Shown: positions 36,370 to 48,655 of the stretch, in pieces
Numbering within the stretch: position 1 is the stretch's first letter
Layout of the letters: the number at the start of each line of letters is the position of its first letter
From: Mytilisepta virgata
Taxonomy: Eukaryota > Mollusca > Bivalvia > Mytilida > Mytilidae
Assembly: GCA_028015205.1 (NCBI GenBank)
Contig: CM051521.1
Coordinates: forward strand, 72,090,314-72,154,313
Reading direction: 5' to 3'
Length of the DNA: 64,000 nucleotides
The notes under the pieces: model-generated
Told to the model about the DNA's origin: nothing
Seen by the model: only the letters and a program-made list of their open reading frames with translations
Database searches by the model: none
Program-made: the position numbers and the translations under genes

Positions 36370-38367
36370 AAATACAAGGAGGTTAAACACCAGGTACAGA
36401 AATGTATACGAAAATCATACTGGGAATACAATGAAAGCATCATATTACCACCACAAGATGAAACAAATTTTGGCACTATATGAAAAAATTTTGGACCTAC
36501 ATTAAACATAAAAAAACTGATTATATTGTTATTACTGAAATTAAACAAGACGGCAAACTCTAACTGATCCACTACAAAAAGCCACGGCACTTAACGCACA
36601 ATTTCAGTCTGTATTCACACCAGCATCTAATACCTCCATACAGAATTTGTCAAACAGTGCAACATGCCACAGAATACTCTTTTCCCACCAATATCAAAAT
36701 TAATCATAAAAACAGAAGGTATACAAAAACTTTTACGTAACTTAAATCCTAACAAAGCAGCAGAACCAGAGTTGAAATTAAACCCAGATTTTTAAAAGAA
36801 CTTTCACGTGAATTGCATCAATACTTACCATTATCTTTGAGAAGTCAATTAAAACAGGTGCTGTTCCAGATGACTGGAAAACTGCCCATGTCTCTCCTGT
36901 ATACAGAAAAGGCCAAAAATATAACCCCGAAAACTACCTCCCTATATCTCTCACATGTATTTGTTGCAAACTTTTAGAACACATAGTAGTTAAACACATC
37001 ATAAAACATGCAGATAATCATAACATCTTATATCCACTACAGCATAGATTTCGCAGAGGGAGGTCCTGTGAAACACAACTACTCGAATTTATAGATGATG
37101 TCTCACTTAACATGGAAAACGGTAAACAAACAGATATTCTGGTCATGGATTTTTCTAAAGCACTCGATAAAGTTTCACTTTCTCTTCTAATTAATAAGCT
37201 TCGCCATTACGGGATACAGGGGGAATTAAATAACTGGATAAAAAAATTTCTAAGCAATTGTAAACAAGCAGTAGTTCTAGAGGGGGAAAAATCTGAGTAT
37301 GTTGCAGTTGAGTCGGGGTTCCACAGGGGTCAATTCTTGGACCAAGTCTCTTCCTGTATTATATAAACGACATTCCAACTGGTCTAAGATCTACAGTACG
37401 TTTATTTGCAGACTATACAATAGTTTATTTGGCAATAAAATCGAATTCTGATGCATTCACTTTACAAAAAGATCTTGACAAACTGGCATCGTGGGAAACC
37501 ATGTGGAAAATGGCATTCCACCCAGATAAGTGTAATGTAATTTCAATCACCAGAAATAAAAAAAAAACAATTGCATTTAACTACAAATCACACAATCACT
37601 CATTAGAACATGTAACGACAGCAAAATATCTGGGGGTAACCATCAGCTCAAACCTTAAATTGGATGTACACATAAACAACATATGCAAGAAAGCTAATAC
37701 CACTCTAGGCTTTCTAAGAAGGAACCTGAACATAAGCTCAACATCCATTAAAGAGCAAGCATACAAGTCTCTAGTAAGACCATCACTAGAGTATTCTTGC
37801 TCTGTTTGGGATCTATACTTACAAGACATAGATAGCATCGAAAAAGTTCAAAGGAGGGCTGCGCGTTTTGTTACCAACAAATACAAAAACACCTCAAGCG
37901 TTGGTAACATGTTAAAATACCTTGAATGGTGCAGCCTCTCTGACAGAAGAAAAGATTCAAGATTAGTAATGCTATATAAAATTTAACAAAAATAATAAAT
38001 TAATCCCACAATAAAAACAAATAAGACATTCAAATTCGAACAGCTTCCAAATTCCATCCTGCAAAACCCAGTACAAAAAAGAATCCTATTTTCCAAGAAA
38101 GAACTATAACTGACTGGAACAAACTACAGGATACCATTGTAAATTGCACATCACTAGACTCTTTCAAATCTTCAATTTCAAAGCATCAATATTAGTTCAA
38201 CTATTACATCAAACTTGATTATACAAAACATTTTTTCATTTTTCCTATATTCTTTTTTTTAAAATTTGCATATATATCAATCTATGTCTTGTTGTAAGTT
38301 TCCTCCTGTGACATAATCTTCAATTTGTTGAAGGCGGTCACTATATGGTAGAATAGAAGAATAGAAT
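36370..38367 (+). pseudogene. LINE copy A, reverse transcriptase and 3' end
   Basis: After YKEVKHQVQKCIRKSYW the frame shifts several times through the N-terminal RT motifs (NPNKAAEPELK, WKTAHVSPVYRKGQKYNPEN-like pieces). It then reads ILVMDFSKALDKVSLSLLIN, RLFADYTIVYLAIKSNSD (the catalytic F/YADD box changed to FADY) and SWETMWKMAFHPDKCNVIS. The thumb region follows in one 185-codon frame at 37429-37986 (TTAKYLGVTISSNLKLDVHI, SIKEQAYKSLVRPSLEYSCS). The 3' UTR ends in AGAATAGAAGAATAGAATAG at about 38367. The missing aspartate, stops and two insertions make it dead. It matches the deleted copy at 28474. Confidence 0.92.
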
Positions 38368-38369
38368 AG

Positions 38370-38995
38370 CTAGGCTATGGCGGCTATCTTGGTCAACAGT
38401 TTGGGTTATTGGATACAATTCTGAAACAGGACCATTTCTGTTAAATGTGCTTCCAATTTGTCACGTTATTTCAGATAGGAAGATTTTAAGTGAATTTTCA
38501 CCTATGGTCCTTTATCAAACTGAATTCGGCTGTGGCGGCCATCTTGGTACACAAATTTGGTCATCGGCCACAATTCTGAAAGAGGACCATCTAAAGACAA
38601 TTGCTGCCACATTTAGTTCTGATTGGCCTTGTGTTTTTAGACAAGAAGATCTTTGAAAGTAACAAAAATAGTTAAAGACCTTTATAGAAACATATGTGTA
38701 AAGTTTGGGTTCAATCGGGTATATCTTTCTTGAGAATTTTCTCAAAGTTTAGCAAATCAGAATTTAGAATAGGCTCTAGCTGCCATATTTCTTGACCAAT
38801 CAGCACCAAAGTAACAACACTTGGAAAAGACCTTACAAGAAACATCTCTGTCAAGTGTGGTCAAATTCTGTTTAGGGGTTCTCAAGAAGAATACCAAAAT
38901 GTACTCTACTTGAAAAGTTAACGGAATACAGATGACGGACGGATGCCAAGTGTTTGTAATAGCTCATACTGGCCTTTGGCAAGGTGAGCTAAAAG
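38370..38995 (+). mobile_element. Rolling-circle-like family 1, left end missing
   Basis: Starts directly at the LINE tail with GGCTATGGCGGCTATCTTGG, contains two to three internal sentences, and ends in AATAGCTCATACTGGCCTTT, GGCAAGGTGAGCTAA. The hairpin is imperfect (CTGGCC paired with GGCAAGG). Confidence 0.8.
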
Positions 38996-39265
38996 TTGTG
39001 TACATCATATATTATATTTAAATTTTCCCCCAATTGTCATTCGTTTAGTGGTTCTCAAGAAGAAGATCAAAATGTGAGCTAATAAATAATCAATAATTTT
39101 GAAAGTAAAATTTTGCATTTTTATTTAACACGATCTTCACTCATCATCTAAATGATCTGATTTAACTGTGAACATTAATTTTGCTATAATTTTCCATTTA
39201 AATATAATATAGGCAAACAAAGTGACTACATAATGTGTGGCAATCACATTTTTGGTTTGTCTATG

Positions 39266-41075
39266 ATTAATTAATAATAACTTTATTTGCTAAGAAAACC
39301 CATTTGGGCCATATGAAAAACATGAACAGTAAACAAAATACAATTGTGAAAATACACAATATCTACATAGAATACATAAAATACATGTACATTCAACAAT
39401 AACAAGAAGATATTGTATATAGTTAAGAGTCTCTTCCCCTCAGTTCTAAAGACTGTTTAATAATAACAACTATATCAATATCTTTGGGTGTTGATGGGTT
39501 CAAAATTTTTTTTAAAGACTTTAATTTTTTGAAATTTTCATCATATGTTATAAAGTATTCCAGATTTTTTTTCTTTGTGTGTCATTGATAATAAAGTAAA
39601 AAAAGAAATGGTGTTCATCGTCTATTTTGTTACATGTATTGCATAATCTCTTTTCTCTTGGTATTTTTTTGTATCTTCCAATTTCTATAAGTAGGTCATG
39701 GTCACTTAGTCTAAATTTCGTTAGATATCTTTTAGTTTCTTTGTTTGGATGTGACAAATAATATTCCATAGAGTATTCTTGTTTTATAAATTTATACAAG
39801 TAAATTTTGTTTTTATCATTCAAGTCATTTATTTTAATTTTAATCAAATTCAAATAATAAGTGTTAATATTAGTTTTTATGTTTTGTTTTTTTGGTTTCG
39901 TCTCTTTTTTTTTGAAAATTATTTATTTCATCTAAGTCCGTTCTAGTTTCTTTTGATACAGATTTAGCGTATGTGAACCATGAATAAATACCCTTGTCAT
40001 CTAATATTTTTGCAAGATTAAAAGCTTCCTTAAGTACAGGATTTAGTATCTCATTGTTGAGTCCTGAGAGGTACAAAATTTATTGTGTTTTAACGGAGGA
40101 TTCAATTGGGATGATCCCAAGTTCCGCTCCAACACACTTCTTCTCGTCCCAAGAACATATTTTATAAAATCAAGTTTAGTTTTTTCCATTGGAGTTTTAT
40201 CTACAAAGGACAATAATTCTAAATTAGAATTATTTACTTTGGCTATACATTGAGCTCTAAAAGAGTTTTATATAGGAGTCCATAAAGCAAATTTCTTGAT
40301 TGTAAGTAATATGGGCTTAAATAAAGTATTAAAAAGGTTACAAGACACTTTAACTGGCAAGTTTCCAAATTCTGAGGTATATGATCAAATTGCAAACAAA
40401 ACTTTTTGGCCTTTTTTGCAAAATCTAAAGAACATGAAGTTAAATTTCCATTGCTGTTAATAACACAGCCAAGATATTTGTAGTTGGACACATTTTCTAA
40501 TAATTGTCCTTTGTAATTAAATTTATTATTATTTTTATTTATTTTGGATGGGTTTTGAATAACCATCGTTTTTGTTTTCTTAATATTAACCATAAGATGC
40601 CAATTATCACAATACTGTGCCAAAGAGTCTAAGCTTTTTTGTAATCCCGACTCAGTTTCTGAAAGAATTACTAAATCATCTGCAAAGAGGAGACTGTCTA
40701 GGTATGAGTTCACAAATTTAAGGGGGCTATTTTCTTCCTGCTCAAATAATTTGCTCATATCATTAATAAAAATATTAAAAAGAGTAGGACCAACTGCATC
40801 TCCTTGCCTTTTCTTACCCCTTTATCAATTTGAAAAACTTTGGATGTTTTTATATCTAAGTGCACTTTCAGTATTTTGAAATTTTTTTTTGGATAATATT
40901 ATACATTTTTTGCCAATCCATTGTTCTAGAATTTTAAACAACAACCCTTTTCTCCAAATGGAGTCAAAGACCTTCTGTAGATCTACATAACATACAAATA
41001 TTTTCTTTTTACTTTGGTTTAAATATTTATATAAAATAAATATACAATTAGACATTCTGTAATTAGCTCTAAAAC
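39266..41075 (-). pseudogene. LINE copy B, reverse transcriptase C-terminal half and 3' end
   Basis: Minus strand. From right to left: RANYRMSNCIFILYKYLNQ, VDLQKVFDSIWRKGLLFKIL (RT motif A region), then SLLFADDLVILSETESGLQK with an intact FADD catalytic box and NVSNYKYLGCVINSNGN. It ends in a C-terminal YLTKFRLSDHDLLIEIGRYK, RLCNTCNKIDDEHHFFFYF zinc-knuckle-like block. The 3' UTR ends with AATAAAGTTATTATTAATTA near 39266. Frameshifts at about 40770 and 40240 break it. The family differs from LINE copy A. Confidence 0.9.
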
Positions 41076-43543
41076 CAAGGACGTATAACTAACAAGGATT
41101 GGTGTCTCGCGGTATCTCGTTAAAATATCGCGTATCGTGAGACTTGTATTTACTCACTACTACAATTATGCGCGCTTCAAGTAAATATTCCCGGTTAGTT
41201 ACGATAATGTAAACAACTAGAACTCGATCATCATGACAGAAATTCTCTCATTTGTTTTTAACTTAAAAAACTTTGTTTATTATTTTCGATGTTCAAAAAC
41301 CAAAGAAACAAATATAAAAAAAATTCTATCAAATATGTCTTACATGGTCGTTAAAATCGTATAAATTACAAAGTTATAACATTTTTATTATTGAATAGTA
41401 AATGTCTTCTAGAAACAATGATTAATTGGATTAAAACCTTATTTAGTTTGAGCATTTACCTATGCATTCCTAAATCCTGTGATGATTTATAATTAATTAT
41501 AATAAAAAATAAATTAGTCCCGATTGTATGTTGTTCATTTGATGAGCTTGTGCGGTTTCCTTTCTACTTTTTGAAAGATTGTAAGTTGTAAGTTGTTTAT
41601 TTAATGAGCTTTTGTAGTTTCCTTTCTACTATTCAATTTAGAAAGGCTATGACCCAAGCTACACTAAAAGAGTCATTGTCTACTTTCAAAATGACCAAAG
41701 CTGATTTGAGAAAATTTATCTTGAGAAATATATACGAATATGTCATAAAAAGAACGAGTTGCAAAATCTGCTATTTACTTTTTGATTTGAACTCTATTAA
41801 CATGTCAGATTTTTTATCTTTGGACACTGATCTTGATTTGGAACTATTGCTAGGGGAATATACAGAATATAATAAATATATTTATTTGTCTAACTATTTC
41901 TCTACTGAAAAAAACAACTTCAATGACATACCTTAGTAAAATTATAAACTTAAAGTCTAGTTGTCATAAAACTTTTATTGCATAATCACATCTTTAAAAC
42001 CGCATTTCTATCCAAATAAAAATCTTTTCTCAGCTGGGCACCTGTATATTCAATTATCAATAGCACCTTACCTTCTGAGGTTCACCCGGCCACATGACAT
42101 TTGTTAATTAAAGGTGTTATGATTGATTGTATAAACATGGTCTGTTAGTTAGCCTGCCACATAGGTAATTGTTTCAGTCTTTTACACATAAATTCGTACA
42201 TCATCTACATCATACCACACTACACAAAACCATTCTTCAATTGGCCGTCGGAATTCATAGTTTGCCTCTGACAACTGAGACAGAAGTATAAGACAAATAA
42301 AACAAAATATGTATGCTTTTCTGCCAGATAGGAGGCTTAATTTTGCTCAGCATGCTCAAAAACATGTAAGGAACAGAAGACCTTTAAAGTAAAATTTGTT
42401 TACTATTCCGATATTGACTTTTGAGCTGCAAATTAACTGCATTGCCCCGGTTCACAGTTATTTTGAGAATGAAAAAAAAATGAAAATTAATTTAAGCAAA
42501 GAAAGGCTCAATATCTCATTCATTTTCCAAAATAGGAAGCTCATTTTTTCTCTGCAAGTCTAGATATATGTAATGAAAGAAAAAAAAATAACTGTAATGC
42601 ATTTGTATGCAATGTGCATGTACCTTATACCTGCAAACTAGCAGCTCTGCTCTGATAGGTAGATATTATGAAACAAAATACAGCTGTTAAAAATTTGTTC
42701 ATTTTGTAGCTCAATATCTAATCAAATTCTCAGCATAAGAAGCTTAAATTTGCTATGCAAGTGTAAAAATGTCATAGAAATGGAAAAAAATCATGCAATA
42801 TGTGATTGTATAGCATATATTCAACAAGATAGCTGCAAAATAGCATCTCTGCTCTGATTGATAAATATTTGACAAAAAAGATGGAGGGGGCTTCAATAAC
42901 TTCAATATTTGACTAACCTCTTAACAAATAAAGTTGAAACTTGCTATGCAAACGTTAAAATATAAAAGGAAAGGAACTCATTCAGTTTAGAAGCGTCTTT
43001 TCACACCACAAATGCACATTTAGCTGCAAAATACAAGGCCATTCTCCATGGAAGTCGCCATTTTGTTTACCGAAAAGGACTGGTTTATATGTTATATTAC
43101 ACGTGAAATACACAACAAAAGACGCTCTATTTTCATATGAAAACGTAAATATTATCTAAAAATTGTAATCAAATACTTTTATACAAGTAAATGCAATAAA
43201 ATTTAAAAAAATCAATGCAACATGACGGGTCATGCCATCTCGGTCCCAGCATCATGGGCAGCATCTGGCATCCTTACTTATGATCTTTTATTATGATGTT
43301 TATAAGTGTTTGATGTTGTTTTAATAGTGAAAAATCATTTAATACCATAAAATAACTTCTACTAAATATGTTTTTAATTATTCATATAATGTTTTTATAC
43401 TTAAAAATTGATGTAGAAATCTCGAACCGGCGATTCCCGCTGCAGCTTTCTGCAGATCTTGTGTTTTCTCGCGATTCGCGATATTTCTCAGATATTATCA
43501 AGGCGATATCGGGAGTTTTCTATCCTTCTAATATACGTCCTTG
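41076..43543. mobile_element. 2.47-kb hAT-like DNA element nested in LINE copy B
   Basis: The element starts CAAGGACGTATA and ends TATACGTCCTTG, a perfect 12-bp terminal inverted repeat that extends imperfectly (TAACAAGGAT against TTAGAAGGAT). CTAAAAC flanks it on both sides (41069-41075 and 43544-43550); removing element and one copy restores the LINE frame QFGFRANYRM. The flanks support 7-8 bp of target duplication, which suggests hAT or a relative. Subterminal CG-rich motifs (TCTCGCGGTATCTCG, CTCGCGATTCGCGATATTTC) are alike at the two ends. The interior has three diverged copies of a unit of about 190 bp (42470-43030). One 110-codon frame (41604-41936) shows no transposase motif, so the element is probably non-autonomous. 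Confidence 0.88.
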
Positions 43544-45130
43544 CTAAAACCAAACTGTGATGGATTATATTTATTTTCTAAAAAACTAGTTATTCTCTCA
43601 TTCATTAAAGCACTAAATACCTTAGCTAAGCAATTCATTAAAGAAATTCCTCTATAGTTAATTAATAAACTTTTGTCTCCTGCTTTATGGATGGCTATAA
43701 TATATGACTGATCCCATGTTTTTGGTTACCAGCCAGTTTTCAGAATAATATCAAACAGCTTTGTATAAGACTGGAATGTAACTGAGCTACTAAATTTTAT
43801 AATTTCATTTAGTATTTTATCTGGACCACTAGATTTGCCCATTTTTAGTTTATTAATTATATTTTTTACCTCTCTTAATGAAAAAGGTCAATCAGTAGAT
43901 TCTTTATATATTGTATTCTTTTACTGATTTTCAAGTGCATGTACTATTATTTTTTGTAAATTCTTGTTTATGTTTAAACAATTTCCTTGATTTTGAAAAT
44001 GTTTTTCTGCAAGGTCTAGATTTTCAAAAATTTCAAAATTATCAGAATCTTTTTTTATTTTTGGAAGATTTCATGTTTTTTATTATTTTCCAATATTCAA
44101 TTGTATTATTCAGATAAGCATTTTCAAGTTTTTTGAAAATTTCACTTTTATATTGAGCTGTTTTCTGCTTTACAACTTTCAAACTTTTTTTTCCATAATA
44201 CTATATTTATTTTTCAAGTTATTGTCAAAAGGATTATCTCTTATTTGCTGTCCTATAGTAATGACATGTCTTTTTAGATCAGTTACCGTTCAATCTGTCC
44301 ACTGATGTTTTTTTCTTTTTAGTTTTCTGTTTTTGTGGATGTGTCTCGAATGACACAAGAATTTTTTGCTAAAGAATCAAGTATATTATTAAAATCATTT
44401 GTAGCCTCAACAACACCCTCTTGACTTTGATTATATTGTTTCATTTCAAACTTGACTATTTTATCAATATTTGCTTTAGTAGATAAACAATTTATCAATT
44501 TTATTTTTGACTTTTGAGTGCCCCACTTATATGAAGCTGATGTTGTCCACTCTTTTTTTGGAATATTCTTTACTTCATTATTCCAGTTACATTTGAGAAA
44601 TATTTGTAACTGTGTATGATCTGATAATAATTTATCGCTTAAGTTTTGAAATATTTGACTGAGGAGAGGAGACTCACTTACTATACCATAATAGCTCTGA
44701 CCATTATTGGTCCTACAAGTAAAATTTCCTAGAATGTCCCCAACATATCTGCTGTTTAGTATACTTAGGCCAGCTGATATACACAAGTCTAGTAGGGATT
44801 TGCCTTGAAATCACAGTTTATTCTTTCAGTACAATTATCAATTGAATAGAAATCTGGTAATAAATCTTTATTACTATATTTTCCTCCCTATAGGTCGAGA
44901 CTTTTTTACTTTAAAATGACCATTTTACCATTATAAGTCTATGGAGAAAGTATCACATAGACTTTAGGTCCAGAAAATACAGTAGTAAAGTCGTTAAGTT
45001 TTGTATCATCGTTTTGAATAAAATCTAAAGAATTCCCAGTCCTTGAATTAAAATCACCAAAAAGAATTATTTTACCTAACGAAGAACTGCTTAAATGGGC
45101 TAGAGTTTTTATAGAATGTACTGCAGAACA
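43544..45130 (-). pseudogene. LINE copy B, endonuclease and linker
   Basis: Minus strand, upstream half of the LINE broken by the hAT-like element. From the right: IILFGDFNSRTGNSLDFIQN (GDFN metal-binding motif), LCISAGLSILNSRYVGDILG, NFTC, then LLSDHTQLQIFLKCNWN with the SDH motif of the endonuclease, and the helical linker towards the RT domain (SAKNSCV-like end near 44320, then decayed pieces to 43550). The EN N-terminus is missing, so the copy is 5'-truncated at about 45130, some 28 nt beyond the Impa1 stop codon. Frameshifts occur at about 44320 and 44800-45010. Confidence 0.88.
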
Positions 45131-45157
45131 ATACAGTTAATTTTTTTTTTACAGACT

Positions 45158-45267
45158 TCAATCCCTTTCCATTTCAATATGCTCTGGGATGGTTTTTGAT
45201 AATTGGTCTGCTAAGGACTGTGATGCTGCACATAAAACCCTTCGATTTAGGAAGTCTATTGGTCCTC
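45158..45267 (-). CDS. Impa1 last exon
   Basis: Minus strand, acceptor TTAATTCACAG, 110 bp to a TGA at 45158-45160. It encodes GGPIDFLNRRVLCAASQSLA then DQLSKTIPEHIEMERD and stop. This matches the C-terminus of animal inositol monophosphatase 1 (GGPFDLMSRRV and following in human). The first two bases complete the Gly codon begun in the exon at 46880-47031. The family's C-terminal helix and length are normal. Just 28 nt beyond the stop, a 5'-truncated LINE begins in the same orientation, so the 3' UTR is largely LINE-derived or the polyadenylation site is very close. No AATAAA is seen before the LINE. Confidence 0.95.
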
Positions 45268-45453
45268 CTGTGAATTAAAAATTCATACTATTATCAGGAT
45301 TCATTAAAACTGATCAAATTTTACAAAACATTAACAAGGAAACATAAATGAAAGGACTTGGGCATGTGTCAATGAACATCCTATCAAAATACATATAAAA
45401 ACTTATATCAAAGAGTTAAAATACCGAAATCCAGTAGTTTCATTAATATACTA

Positions 45454-46340
45454 AACTAGAGGCTACCAGGAGCCTGTATCGCTCACTTGGATTTCTTGTG
45501 CACTCATAACACAAAACAAAACTTTGACTGCGACAAAAATTTTGGTTGGTAGATTTTGTTAACTCACTTTTTTAAGTTTAACTAATCAGCAGTGGTTTTT
45601 TAGGTCACAGGATTCTGGTTCAAACAGGCTCAGTCAGGCTTCACATAAAAACACGAAAGCACTGATGAAGGATCTCAGTGATCCGAAAATTTTGCTAAGT
45701 CATTGGATACAACTCTGAAAGAGGACATCCCATCGAGCATTTCCTTAAGTTTGGTTCAAATTTGTTCAGTGCTTTCAGACAAATCATTTTTAATTGAATT
45801 TTCCATTGGGTCTTATGTCAAAACTATGTCTTGCTCTGGCAGCCATTATATGGTAGGTAAGGTCATCGATACAATTCTGAAAGAGGATCTCGTAAGGACC
45901 ATTGCAGTCCAATTGGGTTCATACTGGCCAAATGGTTTCAGACAAGATTTTTAAGTGAAATTCTTGTAGGGACTTTTGTTGAACTATGTTCAGCTCTGGT
46001 GGCCATCTTGGATGGCAATTGGGGTCATTGGACACAATTCTGAGGGCCATTGAAGAAAAATTGCTGCCACGTTGGGTTCCAATTGGTTCACTGGTTCCAG
46101 ACGAGGTTTTTAAGTGAATTTTCCCACAGGGTCTTGCGTGAAACTGTGTCCACTTTTGGAGGCCATTTTTGATGGTGGGAGAGGTCATACACTTCTGAAA
46201 AGGTCCACCTAAGGACGACTGCTGCCAAGTTAATTTCAAACTGGGCAAATGGGTTCAGAGGGTAAGATCTTTAAAAAAAAGTTTATGAGGATGCACAGCA
46301 AGTGATAGCAATAGCTCACCATGCTCACACAGCCTTTGCA
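45454..46340 (+). mobile_element. Rolling-circle-like family 1, imperfect right end
   Basis: Left end CTAGAGGCTACCAGGAGCCT then TATCGCTCACTTGG. The interior has four copies of the TCTTATGTCAAAACTATG-type sentence at roughly 150-bp spacing. The right end AATAGCTCACCATGCTCACA has lost its closing arm. It lies in the last Impa1 intron, antisense to the gene. Confidence 0.85.
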
Positions 46341-46439
46341 GATATACTCAAATGTAATAAACTAGAATTGAAGGAAATATTACACTGAACCACACTCCTG
46401 GATTTTTAAAATAAAACAAACTAATGTAAATATTTAACA

Positions 46440-46780
46440 AGAATGCACACTATGTCATGCTAAGAATACCCACACTTGTAAATGAAAATATCTGAAAACA
46501 GGAAGTAGGTGTCCGACAGATTCGAAAAGTTTACACACATTACATCTCTTCATTGTCAAGCTGATGACCAAGTATGAAATCATTCTGTTCAATAGTACTT
46601 GAGAAAAGTGTGACGAAAAATTTGAAGTTCATTCAACATATTGAAATTTCAAAGTCTCGGCAAACAGGAAGTAGGTGTCCGATAGATCTGAAAAGTGCTC
46701 ACACATTACAACTCATTACTATTAAGCTGCTGACCTTATATAAAGTCATTCCAATCAGTACTTTTTGTGAAAAGTCTGAA
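46440..46780. repeat. Tandem dimer, 168-bp unit
   Basis: AACAGGAAGTAGGTGTCCGA followed by CAGATTCGAAAAG occurs at about 46497 and again (with substitutions) at about 46665; flanking bases also match (TTCAAC/ATTGTCAAGCTGATGACC against CTATTAAGCTGCTGACC). Unclassified repeat in the last Impa1 intron. Confidence 0.75.
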
Positions 46781-46879
46781 TGCAATATAGCCCCCACTTC
46801 TATGCATAAAAAATATAAGTAGGTGTGCATCATTCTGTAAATAAATCACATACAAACGTTACATATACCCTGGCCTTAC

Positions 46880-47031
46880 CTGCAGGATCAATAACTACCC
46901 CTCCTGCCTCCATTACTATAAGCCCTGCTGCTGCTATATCCCAGATATGGATTCCATATTCTACATAGGCATCACCAGATCCTATTGCTACATTTAACAT
47001 GTTCAATGCTGCTGATCCTAATGACCTGGTT
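46880..47031 (-). CDS. Impa1 exon with the WD catalytic motif
   Basis: 152 bp between acceptor TTCTTTGTAAG and donor GTAAGG. It encodes [40 protein letters not shown] and [11 protein letters not shown]. The WDIAA motif carries the third metal-binding aspartate of the inositol monophosphatase family, and GDAY-EYGIH is the usual preceding strand. The exon starts with one base completing a codon (needs phase 2 from upstream) and ends in phase 1, matching the last exon exactly. IMPA1 removes phosphate from myo-inositol monophosphates with Mg ions in the cytosol, supplying inositol for phosphoinositide signalling, and is inhibited by lithium. Confidence 0.96.
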
Positions 47032-47182
47032 CTTACAAAGAAATCATGTGAAAACATTAAAATGGTTACAATATAAATGTGTACAAAGTTATTGTTAATT
47101 TTTTTGTTTTTTGGAACGAACAGTGATCCCTTTCTTCTCTTCTTCACAGGTTGGTTTGGTTGCCAATCGAATTGAAACTTAC

Positions 47183-47213
47183 ATCTTGTTTTCATGTTGT
47201 CACATAAAGACAA
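47183..47213 (-). CDS. Possible Impa1 micro-exon (doubtful)
   Basis: 31 bp with a good acceptor (TTGTTTTCATCATTCAG) and a strong donor (AT|GTAAGT). In phase 0, as left by the exon at 49871-49902, it reads [10 protein letters not shown], similar in position to VLSNMEKL of human IMPA1. It then leaves one base, whereas the exon at 46880-47031 needs two, so splicing straight across would shift the frame. Either another small exon lies between them, or this exon is not used, or the locus carries an indel. The frame in the neighbouring genomic sequence also runs through the donor, which is incidental. Confidence 0.35.
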
Positions 47214-47219
47214 CTGAAT

Positions 47220-48640
47220 GATGAAAACAAGGAGGGGGCTGTTTGCAACAATCCATTGATGCTGAACTCTGATATGTTTTTGTACTACATGACACTCTGA
47301 AGCCTGGTCAATTTGGTGTCAATAATTGATATATTTCTGGGAAAAAAAATGACATTTTACTCCGAAATCATAGATTTTGAGAACTGACAATGTCTTTAGT
47401 TTGCATCAGCTGATTTCTACAAAACTTCAATATGTTGTTAAACAATATAAGACTCTGGGGCATATTCATTTTGGTATCAATCCATGACATTGTTTGTGGG
47501 TAAACTTAATTATTGTATTAGACCAGATCTCAGAAAGCCTTTTGCTGGATTCAATATGTAATATATATATTACCATATGTGTCTGTTTTAAGACCCAATT
47601 TGATTTCAATAATTGCAATCCAGTTTTTGTCAATATCCTTGAAGACTCTCAAACCTTTAAAAAAAATTTAAAGTACAAGCAAGTGTGAAATTTCAATTCT
47701 TTTGATCAGTTGAATTTTAAAGATTGCTATTCCATCATAGCTAAGTATCCTGGAAGACTCTTAGACCTATAATTTATGGGAAAAGTACCTGGAAACCAAC
47801 ATATTAAAAGTAATCAACTGTCAAACAGCAATTGCTTGGAACAATTTGAATTTCAATTATTGTAATTAAATCCTGTCATACTTCTTAACTGCCCTGAGAC
47901 CTTTAATTTATGGAATCATGGAAATCACCACTGGAATAAAAGTTGCTTTAAACAGCTGAGCTTCAAACATATCAATTCAATATGTAGAATGTTTCTTGGA
48001 ATGTACTCTTAGACATTTACTGTTTGTAGAACTGGTTGCTTCAATGATATCAACAGTGGAACAGAAAGTGCTAGAAACTATTGGATTTTTTTTTCCATTT
48101 TAGTAAATTTCCTGAAAGTCTTTAAAACTCAACTTTTGGGAAACATATCTGCAAATCATGTGTTAAAGAAATCAACTGTGGTATTTCAATTCTGTGATAG
48201 TTAAATATTTGGTATGAAAAACTTTCGATGTACCATATCCCATACTCTAGTCTAGGAAGACTTTTCTAAGTACTGTAGTGTTTCATCCTGTCTGTCATTT
48301 TCATTTATAAACTTTCATTCTAGTGCCAAACTTACTGAAATATGTACTTTCTGGAACTGAATTGTATTGTTTGTCTGCCATCTGCCTTCATTTAATTAAT
48401 GACATATGATTTAACATAGAAAATATTGGTTTCTCTGTATTTTCATTGGTTGTTTTTGTATGCATACATAAATTTTTAAGGAATAATGTATGTATTTGGG
48501 ATTTGTTGTTATTTTTTAAAAATATTTGAATTTTTTTCACACTAGTGCTTCCTTGTGCTTCAGTGATTGCCTTATGTCAGCTATGGGTCACTGTAAAAAT
48601 GATCACTGGGTGTAATTAATCCTTTGCAGCAAAATGTGGT
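47220..48640. other. Impa1 intron with degenerate repeats
   Basis: Phrases such as GAAGACTCTTAGACCTATAA, CCTGAGACCTTTAATTTATG and GTACTCTTAGACATTTACTG recur at about 47640, 47753, 47892, 48002 and 48113, a very diverged tandem array of 110-140-bp units. No coding sequence seen. Confidence 0.5.
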
Positions 48641-48655
48641 GAAGAGGTTTAAAAA

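Noticed and set aside
41604..41936. Host gene of 110 codons
   Set aside because: It lies wholly inside the hAT-like element, is AT-rich and has no recognisable motif.
47000..47213. Reading Impa1 straight through 46880-47213 as one long exon
   Set aside because: The frame is open, but the residues between 47032 and 47182 (lysine-rich, then hydrophobic) have no counterpart in the family, and good splice sites bound both conserved parts.
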